From: Tunturiibacter gelidiferens
GTDB taxonomy: Bacteria; Acidobacteriota; Terriglobia; Terriglobales; Acidobacteriaceae
Assembly: GCF_014201335.1 (NCBI RefSeq)
Contig: NZ_JACHEB010000004.1
Location: 186,001 to 250,000 of the forward strand
Direction: 5' to 3'
DNA length: 64,000 nt
A model generated the notes under the pieces. It did no database searches. It worked only from the letters and a program-made list of their open reading frames with translations, and was not told the origin of the DNA. Both the position numbers and the translations under genes were made by a program. Every line of letters begins with the position of its first letter. Positions within the stretch are counted from its first letter, which is position 1. Below, piece after piece: positions 54,532 to 63,770 of this stretch.

Positions 54532-55907
54532 TGTGGATTGATTTGAACCTGTTGCATAGTGTTGAAGGTTTGTCGCGGGTGGCGGCCGGCTCGGTGGTGT
54601 CGGGATTGTGGCAGGGGCTTGTGTTGACTGCTGCAGTATGGATATGTTTGCGGTTGATGCCGAAGACGACGGCTGCGATCCGGTTTGCAGTTTGGACGGC
54701 GGTGTTTGTGGTTCTTGCGTTGCTACCGCTGTTACATGCGTATGGACTACGGGCTGGTGGCGAAGCGTCAGGGCATGGCGCGTTCGTGCAGGTAGATGTG
54801 AGATGGAGTCTTGCGATTGTGGCGTTGTGGCTCGGCGTCTCGATGGTGCGGGCGGTGAAGCTGGCGATCGGCGCTGTGCAACTACGCGTCATATGGAAGC
54901 GTGCGACGCCGGTTAAGATGAGCCTATGTTGGGATTCTGCGTTGGCTGCGGCGGAATGGCGTGGAGCGACCGTATGCACGTCGGCGGATGTAGATCGGCC
55001 TAGCGTGATCGGATTTTTTTCTCCGCGAATTCTGATTCCGGGAGAGATGTTTGAGCGGCTCACTACGAGTGAGTTGGAACAGATTGTGCTGCATGAGATG
55101 GGGCATCTGCGGCGGGCCGATGACTGGATCAATCTGTTGCAGAAGATCAGCCTGGTGATGGTGCCGCTAAACCCGGTGCTGTTGTGGATTGAACGGAGGC
55201 TCTGCTTCGAGCGCGAGCTGGCTTGTGATGATGCGGTGCTCCGGTTTACGAAGGCTCCGAAAGCTTATGCGACCTGCCTGACGAATCTAGCGGAGCAGAG
55301 GCTGGGGCGTAGGCCGGCTGCGCTTTCGCTGGGTGCGTGGGAGAGGCGGTCGGAGCTGGCACGGCGGGTGCACAGCATTTTGCGGCGGAGCGAAGGGATG
55401 AGCAAGGCGCAGGCTAGCTTGGTGATGAGTGTTCTTGTGCTAGGGCTCGTTGGTGGCGCGGCGGAACTTTCGCGTCTCCCACAGGTTGTTTCATTCGCTG
55501 GTGGCGCGGTGCCGATGCATGAAGAGGCTCAGAGCTTTTCTACTGACGCTACGAGATATCAGCCTGTCGCGTTTCATCCCTCTAGAGCGTCTGTTCCGGC
55601 AACGGGCATGGTCCACGAGACTTTGCTGAAGGCTTCTATGCCGGTGGAAACGGCTGTACAGATTCCGCAGCACAAGACTCAACCAACTGCTAAGCGGCAT
55701 CGGCCGGTGCATGCGACGTCGTTGATGCGTGTGAAGCAGGATCGCGCGATGCAACAGACCCAGCAGATGGAGCGATGGGTGGTGCTGACATCGTGGGAGG
55801 AGTCGTCGCGGCCAAGGATGGTGCTTACCGTGTCGGGTGAGCGAGTGTTTTCTTCTTCGTTTGCAGCCGTGCCTACCGAGGGCGGCTGGCTGGTCATTAA
55901 ACTCTAA
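54531..55907 (+). CDS. M56 (BlaR1-like) membrane zinc metallopeptidase
   Basis: 458 residues. Four membrane segments surround the protease domain with HEMGHLRRADDW (H188, E189, H192) and a downstream CFERELACDD, supplying the third ligand. The C-terminal periplasmic part is short (about 140 residues, no beta-lactam sensor domain), so the signal is unlikely to be a beta-lactam. Partner of the BlaI repressor just upstream; HtrA follows after 34 bp. Confidence 0.88.
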   Translation: MWIDLNLLHSVEGLSRVAAGSVVSGLWQGLVLTAAVWICLRLMPKTTAAIRFAVWTAVFVVLALLPLLHAYGLRAGGEASGHGAFVQVDVRWSLAIVALWLGVSMVRAVKLAIGAVQLRVIWKRATPVKMSLCWDSALAAAEWRGATVCTSADVDRPSVIGFFSPRILIPGEMFERLTTSELEQIVLHEMGHLRRADDWINLLQKISLVMVPLNPVLLWIERRLCFERELACDDAVLRFTKAPKAYATCLTNLAEQRLGRRPAALSLGAWERRSELARRVHSILRRSEGMSKAQASLVMSVLVLGLVGGAAELSRLPQVVSFAGGAVPMHEEAQSFSTDATRYQPVAFHPSRASVPATGMVHETLLKASMPVETAVQIPQHKTQPTAKRHRPVHATSLMRVKQDRAMQQTQQMERWVVLTSWEESSRPRMVLTVSGERVFSSSFAAVPTEGGWLVIKL

Positions 55908-55941
55908 CTAAAGCTGTTCAACCCGTTTGTGAGGATCGATC

Positions 55942-57537
55942 ATGTCGTTTGAAACTAATAAATTAGTAGGTAAAGCGGGACGGGTTGCCGTTCCTGCAGG
56001 CGCTGCCGCGGCTCTCGTGTTGGCAGCTGGGATGTTGGTTCATCACAATGGGGTTCATGCGGCTATGGTCTCATCGCCAATCTCGTCGCCGGCACCGATG
56101 GATGACAACAGTGTTTCGTCGCTGGTTGCTCTGGATAATGCCGTTGAGGCGGTTGCGGCGCGGGTTACGCCTGCGGTGGTAAACGTTGCGGTCACTTCGC
56201 GTGGCTCGGCGGAGCACCAGGTGGGTGAGGATCAGGAGGATGGTCAGGAGCAGGGACAGCAGGGACAGAGTCTGCCGCCGGGACTTCAGCAGTTCTTTGG
56301 GCAACTGCCTCCGGGGATGATGCAACAGCAGCGTCCGCAACAGCCGCAGCTCGAGCATGGGATTGGCAGCGGAATTATTATTTCGCCCGATGGTTATATT
56401 GTGACGAACAATCACGTGGTCGATGGTGCGGTGGAGATGCGTGTGACGCTGCACGATCGTCGCGTGTTGAAGGCGAAGCTGGTAGGACATGATCCGCTGA
56501 CGGACCTAGCGGTGATCAAGGTAGATGCACATGATCTGCCGAGCATCGCGTGGGGTGATTCAACCAAGCTGAAGCCGGGACAGACGGTGTTGGCGTTCGG
56601 CAGTCCGTTTGGATATTTCCAATTTTCGGTGACGCGTGGAATTGTCAGCGCAGTCGATCGGCAGAACCCTTATCGCGATGATGCGCGGAAGCCTGGCGGA
56701 TATATCCAGACCGATGCTGCAATCAATCCGGGCAACTCCGGTGGACCGCTGGTGAATGCTCGCGGTGAACTCGTCGGGATCAATACGTTCATCATCTCGA
56801 ACGGTGGTTCGTTTGCCGGCGCTGGGTTTGCGATTCCTTCGCAGATTGTGCGATCGACAGCGGAGCAGCTGATCAAGACGGGCGCTGTGCATCATGGTTA
56901 TCTCGGGATCACTATGAATGACGTGACGCCTGAGAATGCCAGCTTCTTCAACCTGAAGGAGGCAACGGGCGCGATTGTGGCGCAGGTGACGCCTGATTCT
57001 CCTGCGGCACGTGCGGGGCTGAAGAACGGCGACGTGATCGTTGAGTTGAATGGCCAGAAGATTTTGAACGGTGGCGCGCTGCAGGTTGCGGTGAGCCAGG
57101 ATACTCCCGGAACTACGGTCGATCTCGGTATTATTCGAAGCGGTTCACAGCAGACGGTCAAGCTGCAGGTCGGCGAATTCCATAAAGAAGCCGAGGTCGC
57201 GAACGATAACGATAGCGCGACACCACAGAAAGCGAAGCTTGGGCTGGCTGTGGCTGAGCTGACACCGGATGTGCGGCAGCAGCTGCATATTCCTTCGCAG
57301 GTGCAGGGAGTTGCAATTCAGAGTGTTCGCCCGGGCAGCCCCGCCGATGATGCGAGCCTTGCTCCTGGTGACGTGATCCTTGAGGTCGATCGTCATCCGG
57401 TGACTTCGGCGGACCAGTTCGTGAATGCGGCGCATGCGAATCCGGATGGGAAGGATTTGCTGCTGTTGGTCTGGTCGCGAGGCGGAGCAAGTTATCGCGT
57501 GGTTCATCCTGATTCGGGGAACCAGAGCGGTATGTAG
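55942..57537 (+). CDS. HtrA/DegQ-family periplasmic serine protease
   Basis: 531 residues: N-terminal membrane anchor (about 15-33), Gln-rich linker (about 93-135), trypsin-like domain with H158 (TNNHVVDG), D188 (TDLAVIKV) and S266 (GNSGGPL), then two PDZ domains (about 320-400 and 435-520). All catalytic residues are present. It degrades misfolded envelope proteins. Being third behind a BlaI-M56 pair, it may be under that system's control. Confidence 0.93.
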   Translation: MSFETNKLVGKAGRVAVPAGAAAALVLAAGMLVHHNGVHAAMVSSPISSPAPMDDNSVSSLVALDNAVEAVAARVTPAVVNVAVTSRGSAEHQVGEDQEDGQEQGQQGQSLPPGLQQFFGQLPPGMMQQQRPQQPQLEHGIGSGIIISPDGYIVTNNHVVDGAVEMRVTLHDRRVLKAKLVGHDPLTDLAVIKVDAHDLPSIAWGDSTKLKPGQTVLAFGSPFGYFQFSVTRGIVSAVDRQNPYRDDARKPGGYIQTDAAINPGNSGGPLVNARGELVGINTFIISNGGSFAGAGFAIPSQIVRSTAEQLIKTGAVHHGYLGITMNDVTPENASFFNLKEATGAIVAQVTPDSPAARAGLKNGDVIVELNGQKILNGGALQVAVSQDTPGTTVDLGIIRSGSQQTVKLQVGEFHKEAEVANDNDSATPQKAKLGLAVAELTPDVRQQLHIPSQVQGVAIQSVRPGSPADDASLAPGDVILEVDRHPVTSADQFVNAAHANPDGKDLLLLVWSRGGASYRVVHPDSGNQSGM

Positions 57538-57550
57538 TGCGCAAGCTTTG

Positions 57551-57587
57551 GGGCCGCTGCAGACGATCGCAGCGGCCCTCTTTTTTT
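57551..57587 (+). terminator. terminator after htrA
   Basis: GGGCCGCTGC (57551-57560) pairs perfectly with GCAGCGGCCC (57569-57578) and is followed by CTTTTTTT. It lies 13 bp after the protease stop. Confidence 0.85.
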
Positions 57588-57610
57588 GCGCTTAGTTAGA
57601 GGTGTGGCGT

Positions 57611-58552
57611 TTAGTTAGAGGAGTGTCCGAGGATTTGCTCTGCGCCGTTGTAGATGTTGAAGTGATTGTCGCGAAGGAAGCCGATGAGGGTGATATCGAA
57701 GTCTTTTGCGACTTGTACGGCAAGGCTGGAGGGGGCACCTACGGCGACGACCATGGGAACTCCGCCCATGAGTGCCTTTTGCAGGAGTTCGAAGCTGGCT
57801 CGTCCGGAGAGCAGGAGCAGTGCGTTGCGGAGGGGAGTTCGGTCGGCGAGAAATTCGGCGCCGAGGAGTTTGTCGACTGCGTTGTGGCGACCTACGTCTT
57901 CGCGTACGGCGAGGAGATTGCCCGCGGCGTTGAAGAGGGCCGCGCCGTGGATTCCTCCGGTTCGATTGAAGAGGGTTTGGGCTTCACGCAGGCGTTCGGG
58001 TAGTTTGTAGAGAATCTCGGCGTCGATGTTGAAGATGTTTTTTCGCCGCGGTGGGCAGACCGTTTGAAGTGCGAGAAGAGAGGCTTTGCCGCAGATGCCG
58101 CAGCTTGAGGTTGTGTAGAAGTTGCGCTCAAGATTGGCGAGGCTTACGACGACCTCGGGTGCGAGTTCGACGCGGACTACGTTTTTGGTGGGCTGATAGG
58201 GGAGCGAGGTTTGTGTTGGGGTTGCTGCATGGACTTCGCTGAGGCTTCCGGCGGCGTAGACGATCCGAACGATGTCGTTTGGGTCGCGCACGACGCCCTC
58301 GGTCATGAGGAAGCCTGCTGCCAGGGCGAAGTCGTGGCCTGGGGTGCGCATGGTTACGGAGATGGATTTTAGGGATCGTGCGTTGAGTGGACCGTGTGCT
58401 AGTTGAATTTCAAGTGGCTCTTCGACGGCGAGTGTGTCTTCAGCGTGATGTGAGTTGAGGCCGGTGACTTTTTCGATCGCGACCTGGTGTGCGGCTCGGT
58501 TGGTTTCCGGTGTTTCTGGCTGCAGAGCGAGGGTGGGATCGGAGTCGTTCAT
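57611..58552 (-). CDS. fdhD: formate dehydrogenase accessory sulfurtransferase FdhD
   Basis: 313 residues with TTSSCGICGKASL (the two functional Cys) and VREDVGRHNAVDKLLGAEFL, then SGRASFELLQKALMGGVP. FdhD passes sulfur to the bis-MGD cofactor of formate dehydrogenase. No formate dehydrogenase subunit is in the window. Confidence 0.93.
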   Translation of the reverse strand: MNDSDPTLALQPETPETNRAAHQVAIEKVTGLNSHHAEDTLAVEEPLEIQLAHGPLNARSLKSISVTMRTPGHDFALAAGFLMTEGVVRDPNDIVRIVYAAGSLSEVHAATPTQTSLPYQPTKNVVRVELAPEVVVSLANLERNFYTTSSCGICGKASLLALQTVCPPRRKNIFNIDAEILYKLPERLREAQTLFNRTGGIHGAALFNAAGNLLAVREDVGRHNAVDKLLGAEFLADRTPLRNALLLLSGRASFELLQKALMGGVPMVVAVGAPSSLAVQVAKDFDITLIGFLRDNHFNIYNGAEQILGHSSN

Positions 58553-58585
58553 GAGCTGGGATGTCTCTTGAGTCTTGTTTCGTGA

Positions 58586-59530
58586 TTAGCGAAATGACTC
58601 AGCATGCGCTGTGAGGTGCCTGGTGCCTGTTGCCATCAGGTTTTCGATTTTGTCGACCGACTGAATGCCGCCTCTGGCTCCGACGGCTGTACAGTTCAAG
58701 GCGGCAGAGGCGCATGCGAAGTCGAGTTGTCGCTTGAGAGGCCAATTTTGAAGGAGGCCGTAGATGAATCCGGCGTGGAATATATCGCCTGCTCCGGTGG
58801 TATCGACTACCGAGACACAATAGGCCGGTGCGTGGTGAAGCTGTTTGCCGTCCCACGCTACGACGCCTTCTTCTCCTAGTGTGGCGGCTACCAGAGTGCA
58901 TCCGTAACGATGTTGGATTTTTTGCAGTGCTTTTTCCAGGTTGGGCTCGGTGGTAAGACGGCGTGGGAAGTCTCTGCTGACGACGAGGTAGTCGACGTTT
59001 GCGATGAGTTCTTCGACGCCTGGATAGAGTTCATCGAGATCGGCGATGACCGGGATGTCGGCGGCGCGGGCCCATGTGGCTGCGAGAGTTGCGGCCGCGG
59101 TGTCGTGGCCGTCGACGTGAAGAGCTCGGGCGTTGACGATCCATTCTTGGTTAAGATCGGCGGGCTGAAGGATGAGGCGCTCGTCCCGTCTGCACAGGAC
59201 GGTTCGCTCGCCGCCGGCGTCGACGAGGATTAAGGATTGTGGGCTGGCGGCCCCTGCGGCTGTGATGAGTTGTGTCTCAACGCCTGCGTGAGCGAAGGCT
59301 TCGCGGTGGAGCGCTGCGGCTGCGTCATCGCCTAGCTTTCCTACGTATCGAGTGCTCATACCCCAGCGCTGACAGGCGACGACTGTGGACGCGACTTGTC
59401 CGCCTGGTAGTACGGTTGCGGTGCGGTACTCGACTTTGGAACCTCGGGAGGGGTAGTCAGTGAGAGGGATGACGGTGTCTGTGGCGTTGAGCCCGACGCC
59501 TACCAGATCGACCTTTGACGGTTTCGTCAT
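58586..59530 (-). CDS. PfkB-family carbohydrate kinase
   Basis: 314 residues. GGQVASTVVACQRWGM at the N-terminus and the ATP-site motif VDTTGAGDIFHAGFIYGLL near residue 240, with the catalytic Asp in GAGD. Family members phosphorylate ribose, fructose, nucleosides or amino sugars; the motif set does not decide. It lies downstream of a glucosaminidase and an acyltransferase gene, so an amino sugar is possible. Confidence 0.85.
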   Translation of the reverse strand: MTKPSKVDLVGVGLNATDTVIPLTDYPSRGSKVEYRTATVLPGGQVASTVVACQRWGMSTRYVGKLGDDAAAALHREAFAHAGVETQLITAAGAASPQSLILVDAGGERTVLCRRDERLILQPADLNQEWIVNARALHVDGHDTAAATLAATWARAADIPVIADLDELYPGVEELIANVDYLVVSRDFPRRLTTEPNLEKALQKIQHRYGCTLVAATLGEEGVVAWDGKQLHHAPAYCVSVVDTTGAGDIFHAGFIYGLLQNWPLKRQLDFACASAALNCTAVGARGGIQSVDKIENLMATGTRHLTAHAESFR

Positions 59531-59629
59531 CTTTTCACTGTAAATGGAATGGCGGTGTCCGCGATATCGGAGGCTTGGGATGCTGTCGCTGCGCGAATTG
59601 TTTTTTTGTGCTGGAGCGCCTCATGCGGG

Positions 59630-60817
59630 TTAGATCTTGATAAAGATTTTGCGGCGGTAGAGTACGGCGACGAAGAGCCAGCAGACGGCTACGAATGCGA
59701 TGGAGTAGAGCAGGGAAGCGAAGGGCACATTCGGGACTACCTGCTGGATTGAGCGAAAGATTGATTGCTGCAGACTGACGCCCGGATGCGTGTGAATGCT
59801 ATAGAGGACGGACGCAAGCATCTCCGAGAAGGCGTAGGCGACGATGGCGTTGGTTCCGAAGATGAAGAAAGGTTTGAGAACGCCCGAGTGATCTTGTTTG
59901 GCGGGTGTTTTTCGTCGTAGATCGACGATGAAGAGGCTTAGTGCGAGGAGGGAGAGACTGAGGCCTGCGGCGAAGAGTGCGTAGGAGCTGGTCCAAAGTT
60001 TTTTGTTGATGGGGAAAGTAATGTTCCAGAGGCCGCCCAGGAGAATGCCGCTGATGCCAGCGATGGCGATGCCTGTTATTTTCTGGTTCAGCGTGTGCTG
60101 GGTGCGCAGCCAGATGCCGGTGAGGACGCCGAAGAGTGCGGTGGCGAGTGCGGGGATCGTGCTGAGGAGGCCCTCGGGGTCACGGGTATGCTCGTAGAGA
60201 TGAGACGCTGAAAATAACTGGCGATCGATCCATGCGGTGAGGTTCGCGTCCCGATCGAGCAAGGGAATGTCGTGGGTGGGGACGCCGTATCCAGGGACGG
60301 GAACGAAGCGCATGAGGATCCAATAAGCGGCGAGGGCGCCGATCGCGAGAGCTGCTTTGCTACGCCAGCCGGGACTCAGGATGTAGAGCGAGGCAATGAT
60401 GAAGTAGCAGATGGCGATGCGAGGAAGTACGCCGTAGAAGCGCATGGTGTGGAGATTGAAGAAAGGGAAGCCGTGTATCAGGAGGCCGAGTACGTAGAGC
60501 GTGATGGAGCGGCGCAGGACGTGGAGGAAGAGCGATTGTTTCGTGGCACCCTGGGCGAGCCTCGAAGCAGTGGAGAAGACGGTCGAGATGCCGACGAGGA
60601 AGAGGAAGGTGGGGAAGACGAGGTCGGTTGGGGTGAAGCCGTTCCAGGCCGCGTGTTTGAGTGGCCAGTAGGCCAGCTGTTCATCGCCGTTGTTGTTGAC
60701 GAGGATCATGAAGGCGATGGTGAGGCCGCGCAGGAAGTCGAGCGAGAGGAGGCGTGCGGGCCGTGCGGCAGTTAAGGAGGGCCAGGGGGTTTCGGAGGGT
60801 GCGCTCATCGTTGTCAT
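59630..60817 (-). CDS. HGSNAT/NagX-like membrane acyltransferase (DUF5009)
   Basis: 395 residues with about 10 membrane helices: LSLDFLRGLTIAFMILVNN and GFTPTDLVFPTFLFLVGIS match the bacterial relatives of heparan-alpha-glucosaminide N-acetyltransferase. It starts 3 bp after the stop of the alpha-N-acetylglucosaminidase gene, and in animals the two enzymes act in consecutive steps on heparan glucosamine ends. Confidence 0.85.
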   Translation of the reverse strand: MTTMSAPSETPWPSLTAARPARLLSLDFLRGLTIAFMILVNNNGDEQLAYWPLKHAAWNGFTPTDLVFPTFLFLVGISTVFSTASRLAQGATKQSLFLHVLRRSITLYVLGLLIHGFPFFNLHTMRFYGVLPRIAICYFIIASLYILSPGWRSKAALAIGALAAYWILMRFVPVPGYGVPTHDIPLLDRDANLTAWIDRQLFSASHLYEHTRDPEGLLSTIPALATALFGVLTGIWLRTQHTLNQKITGIAIAGISGILLGGLWNITFPINKKLWTSSYALFAAGLSLSLLALSLFIVDLRRKTPAKQDHSGVLKPFFIFGTNAIVAYAFSEMLASVLYSIHTHPGVSLQQSIFRSIQQVVPNVPFASLLYSIAFVAVCWLFVAVLYRRKIFIKI

Positions 60818-60820
60818 AGT

Positions 60821-63031
60821 TTACTGGTGCGCCTCGGATTGTTGATTGGGAGCTAGATGAAGTGTATGCGCGATGGCCAGGGCGGAATCGTATGAGTCGC
60901 CATGCGGTGTGGCAGCGTAGGTTTTCTGGCTGTGGTTCCACTGGTCCCCGAAGGCATACCAGTCGATGGCTTTCGGAGTTTCGACGGTGTCGAGCGCGGT
61001 GGAGAGCGAGTCGAAGTACATCTGCCAGCGGACCATGTAGTAATCGCTTGTCAGGCCGGCCCAGTCGCGGTTGCCGTACTCGTGAAGGCCGTATTCGCTG
61101 GCTTTGCGGTCGCCCCAGGTGGTGAGGATGGAACGGGCGTCGTAGTTGAGACGGTCAAGCTCTTCGGGGGACGAGGCCCACGGTGGGACGAAGGAGAGCC
61201 ACTTGCCGAGGAGGAAGAAGGGACTGGTTTGTAGGAGTTGGTTTTGTAGCTCCATGTCGCGGAGCCACTCCTTTGTGAGTTTGGCGAAGGTGATCTTGTC
61301 TTTGGTGTCGTAGGCCTGCTTGATGAGAGGCAGGAGGCGACGGCCTTCGTTGGCCATTGTCTGTCGGGCTACGTCCACCAAATCGTATTGATAGGTTTCG
61401 GTGGAGCGGAGTGTCGGTGCGACCTGCAAAAGCTCGGTGAGGGCGGGGGCGAGGTCGGATGGGTTGTATCGCAGGACGTCGGGTGACCATGTGGCTGCGC
61501 GCGTTGCCGTTAGGGATGGTTGGGCGTTGAAGATGGAGTCCTGTGAGGCGTCGCGCTCGCCGTGTTGCGTGTTGCCGTCGGCGCGATAGCCGTAGGCGGT
61601 TTTGAGGAGAATCTGCCAGGCGCTTTGAGCGTGTGGGTCGTTCGCTCCGTAGCGGCGGATTGCGTAGGCATCGGTCCACTCCGTGAGGGTGACTGGATTG
61701 GCGTGCCAGGCCATCTCTGTATAGAGATCAAAGGCGAATGGGTTGGTGTCCATGCCTTCGGTAAAGATGGCGGTGCCTACGATGCGGCTGTTGGGTTTTG
61801 CGGACATCTTGGGGAGACGGACGGCGTAGTCGTAGAGTGGCGCTCCCATGGTGGTGCGTCCGCCGAACTCCCATAGGCCTCCGTAGAGCCAGGAGGCGCC
61901 GCGGAACTCGCGGTCACGGTCTTCGCGTGGGATGCGACCTTGTTCGATTTCGGCGATGAGGACATGGCTGGTGTCGAGGGAGGAGAGGAGCTCCTGGGTT
62001 GGATTCTGCTGCCAGCCGAGGAGCATCCACAGGGCGTTGGGATGGTCGCGCATCAGGGCTTGCTGTACTTTTTTTGCGGCTTCGGCGACAGGGACATCGC
62101 CGGCGGCGCCACCCTCCTGGAAGATTTCCATATCGTAAATTGCGGAGTCGCCGTAGAGAGCGTGCTGATGACGATAGAAGGACGCTGCGAGTTTGTCGAA
62201 GTTTGGATCGCGTGGATCCAGCCAGCCTGGGCGGGTGAATCCGTTCCAATCTCCTTGCGTGATGACGTGAGCGCCGGGGTGAAGAGAGGCGAAGTCGGCG
62301 GGGACGATACCGTAGTAGCCGGGGAGAACGGGAGTGATGCCGAGGCTGCGGAGTGAGGCGATGAGTTGTTGCGCGGAGCGGGATCGTTTCTCGAGAAGCT
62401 CCATGGAGATGGTACCCTGGAAGCAACACATGTTGCCCATGAGCTGCCAGTTCTGATGTGCAGGCTGGACGATCCAGTTGCGGATGGCCTGGTCGGAGTA
62501 GCCGGCGTCGCGGAAGGTCTGGTACAGGACGAGGTCCATGCCGCGCTCGATGAGGATGGCGTTGGTGCCGCTTAAGGCGAGGATGTCGATCTCATGTTGC
62601 CAGCGCTGTTGGTCCCAGTAAGGTGCGGAGTAGCCGTCGACGTTCTCGTTGAGGGCGTAGCGCCAGGGGTAGAGGGCTGGCTTTTCGATTGGGGCGTCAG
62701 GCGCGGGTAGCGTCAGGTTGGGAGCGCCGAGTTGAGAGCCGTTTGGAGAGATTTGTAGATGGGCGACGAACTTCAAATACCAGTTGACGCCGTATAAGAG
62801 AGTGGGTTGGGTGGCTGCTTCGACGCGGATGTGGCCTTGGATGCCGGTGATGCGGAAGTAATCTTTGCGACCAGGCTTCGGAATAAGAGCCAGTTGAAAC
62901 TGCGGTGCGAGATTCGGCATAAGACGTTGAAGGACCGCTTGGGCAGGTGCGGTTGGCGATTCGGCGCGCGTGGACGCTGTCACCAGACTGGCAGCGAGGA
63001 GCGGGATCGCGAAGAACTGCTTCGGGAGCAT
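60821..63031 (-). CDS. alpha-N-acetylglucosaminidase (GH89/NAGLU-like)
   Basis: The ATG at 63031 (MLPKQFFAIPLLAASLVTA) gives 736 residues with a signal peptide; the in-frame extension to 63448 is not convincing. NAGLU-N (30-115) with GVNWYLKFVAH, the TIM-barrel domain with PWRYALNENVDGYSAPYWD, GTNAILIERGMD, WQLMGNMCCFQGTIS and LPGYYGIVPADFA, and the all-helical C-terminal domain with LVDVARQTMANEGR. It removes terminal alpha-linked GlcNAc, probably in the periplasm. Confidence 0.9.
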   Translation of the reverse strand: MLPKQFFAIPLLAASLVTASTRAESPTAPAQAVLQRLMPNLAPQFQLALIPKPGRKDYFRITGIQGHIRVEAATQPTLLYGVNWYLKFVAHLQISPNGSQLGAPNLTLPAPDAPIEKPALYPWRYALNENVDGYSAPYWDQQRWQHEIDILALSGTNAILIERGMDLVLYQTFRDAGYSDQAIRNWIVQPAHQNWQLMGNMCCFQGTISMELLEKRSRSAQQLIASLRSLGITPVLPGYYGIVPADFASLHPGAHVITQGDWNGFTRPGWLDPRDPNFDKLAASFYRHQHALYGDSAIYDMEIFQEGGAAGDVPVAEAAKKVQQALMRDHPNALWMLLGWQQNPTQELLSSLDTSHVLIAEIEQGRIPREDRDREFRGASWLYGGLWEFGGRTTMGAPLYDYAVRLPKMSAKPNSRIVGTAIFTEGMDTNPFAFDLYTEMAWHANPVTLTEWTDAYAIRRYGANDPHAQSAWQILLKTAYGYRADGNTQHGERDASQDSIFNAQPSLTATRAATWSPDVLRYNPSDLAPALTELLQVAPTLRSTETYQYDLVDVARQTMANEGRRLLPLIKQAYDTKDKITFAKLTKEWLRDMELQNQLLQTSPFFLLGKWLSFVPPWASSPEELDRLNYDARSILTTWGDRKASEYGLHEYGNRDWAGLTSDYYMVRWQMYFDSLSTALDTVETPKAIDWYAFGDQWNHSQKTYAATPHGDSYDSALAIAHTLHLAPNQQSEAHQ

Positions 63032-63190
63032 GCACACCAATGTAGCGAAATTTGGAGGATAGCGCTCTGGAAGACTTTGAACGGGAGGAATCGGAAGTGT
63101 TGGTCTATTTGGTTTATCGCGTGTTGTAAGGGGGATGCAGGGCTTTGCTCGATGGAACCGCTTAGTATGGACAGGTGATTGGAGGTTGTT

Positions 63191-63295
63191 TTGAATTTTG
63201 CGAAAGAGATAAAGACGATTCCTACCGACAGCCATTTCCTGGTTCCGCTCTTTGTGCTTGTGTTGGGGATTACTCTGCTGGCGGTGTTGCATTAG
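63191..63295 (+). CDS. tiny membrane peptide (34 aa)
   Basis: TTG start at 63191 with GGAGG 5 nt upstream, NFAKEIKTIPTDSHFLV, then a single membrane helix to the end. No family recognised. First of three small ORFs that read in the same direction. Confidence 0.4.
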   Translation: MNFAKEIKTIPTDSHFLVPLFVLVLGITLLAVLH

Positions 63296-63339
63296 TCGGT
63301 AAGTATGGCGGGTCTGAAGGGAAGCATCGAGGGAGTCGG

Positions 63340-63546
63340 ATGGCATTGGCGGTAGAGAAGACAGGAAAGATGGGCTTGTCGCTGCATGGCCTGGGTGCCG
63401 TCTGCGGGTTGTCGGCTGGGGTTTGGTTGGGAGCGGCCGAGGCTCCAACGAAGTTGGTGAATGCAGGGTTTTCGCCGTTTTGCGATCTCGTTGTGCATGG
63501 TTGCGGGAGTGCAGGCGGTACGGCCTGGACTATCAACGAACGATGA
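63340..63546 (+). CDS. small membrane protein (68 aa)
   Basis: ATG at 63340 with GGGAG 5 nt upstream. A short basic start is followed by a hydrophobic Gly/Ala-rich helix (GLGAVCGLSAGVWLGA). The stop overlaps the ATG of the next ORF (ATGA), which supports translation of both. Function unknown. Confidence 0.45.
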   Translation: MALAVEKTGKMGLSLHGLGAVCGLSAGVWLGAAEAPTKLVNAGFSPFCDLVVHGCGSAGGTAWTINER

Positions 63547-63770
63547 TGGCACAGGCTGGAGAGGAGTTTGGCGGAAGGAAAGAGAGGCGTCGCTGGTGGG
63601 ATTACGTCATTGTTCTGACTGCGACTGCGGTCTTTGTCACGTTGGGAGCTAGAGCCGCGGTGCCCCCGCTGACAATGGACCTTCGTTGGGTCGTGATTCT
63701 GAGTGCGGTGTTGATTGCGAGTTTGGCGATGGGAGGCTGGAGCCTTTGGCGGAGGACGCGATTCAACTGA
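63543..63770 (+). CDS. small two-helix membrane protein (75 aa)
   Basis: ATG at 63543, coupled to the preceding ORF. Charged N-terminus (EEFGGRKERRRWWD) followed by two membrane helices (YVIVLTATAVFVTLGARAA and WVVILSAVLIASLAMGGW). No family recognised. Confidence 0.5.
   Translation: MMAQAGEEFGGRKERRRWWDYVIVLTATAVFVTLGARAAVPPLTMDLRWVVILSAVLIASLAMGGWSLWRRTRFN

Noticed and set aside
63029..63448. 139-residue N-terminal extension of the GH89-like protein
   Set aside because: No similarity to the family, and the internal ATG at 63031 starts a normal signal peptide; small ORFs on the other strand use part of this DNA.
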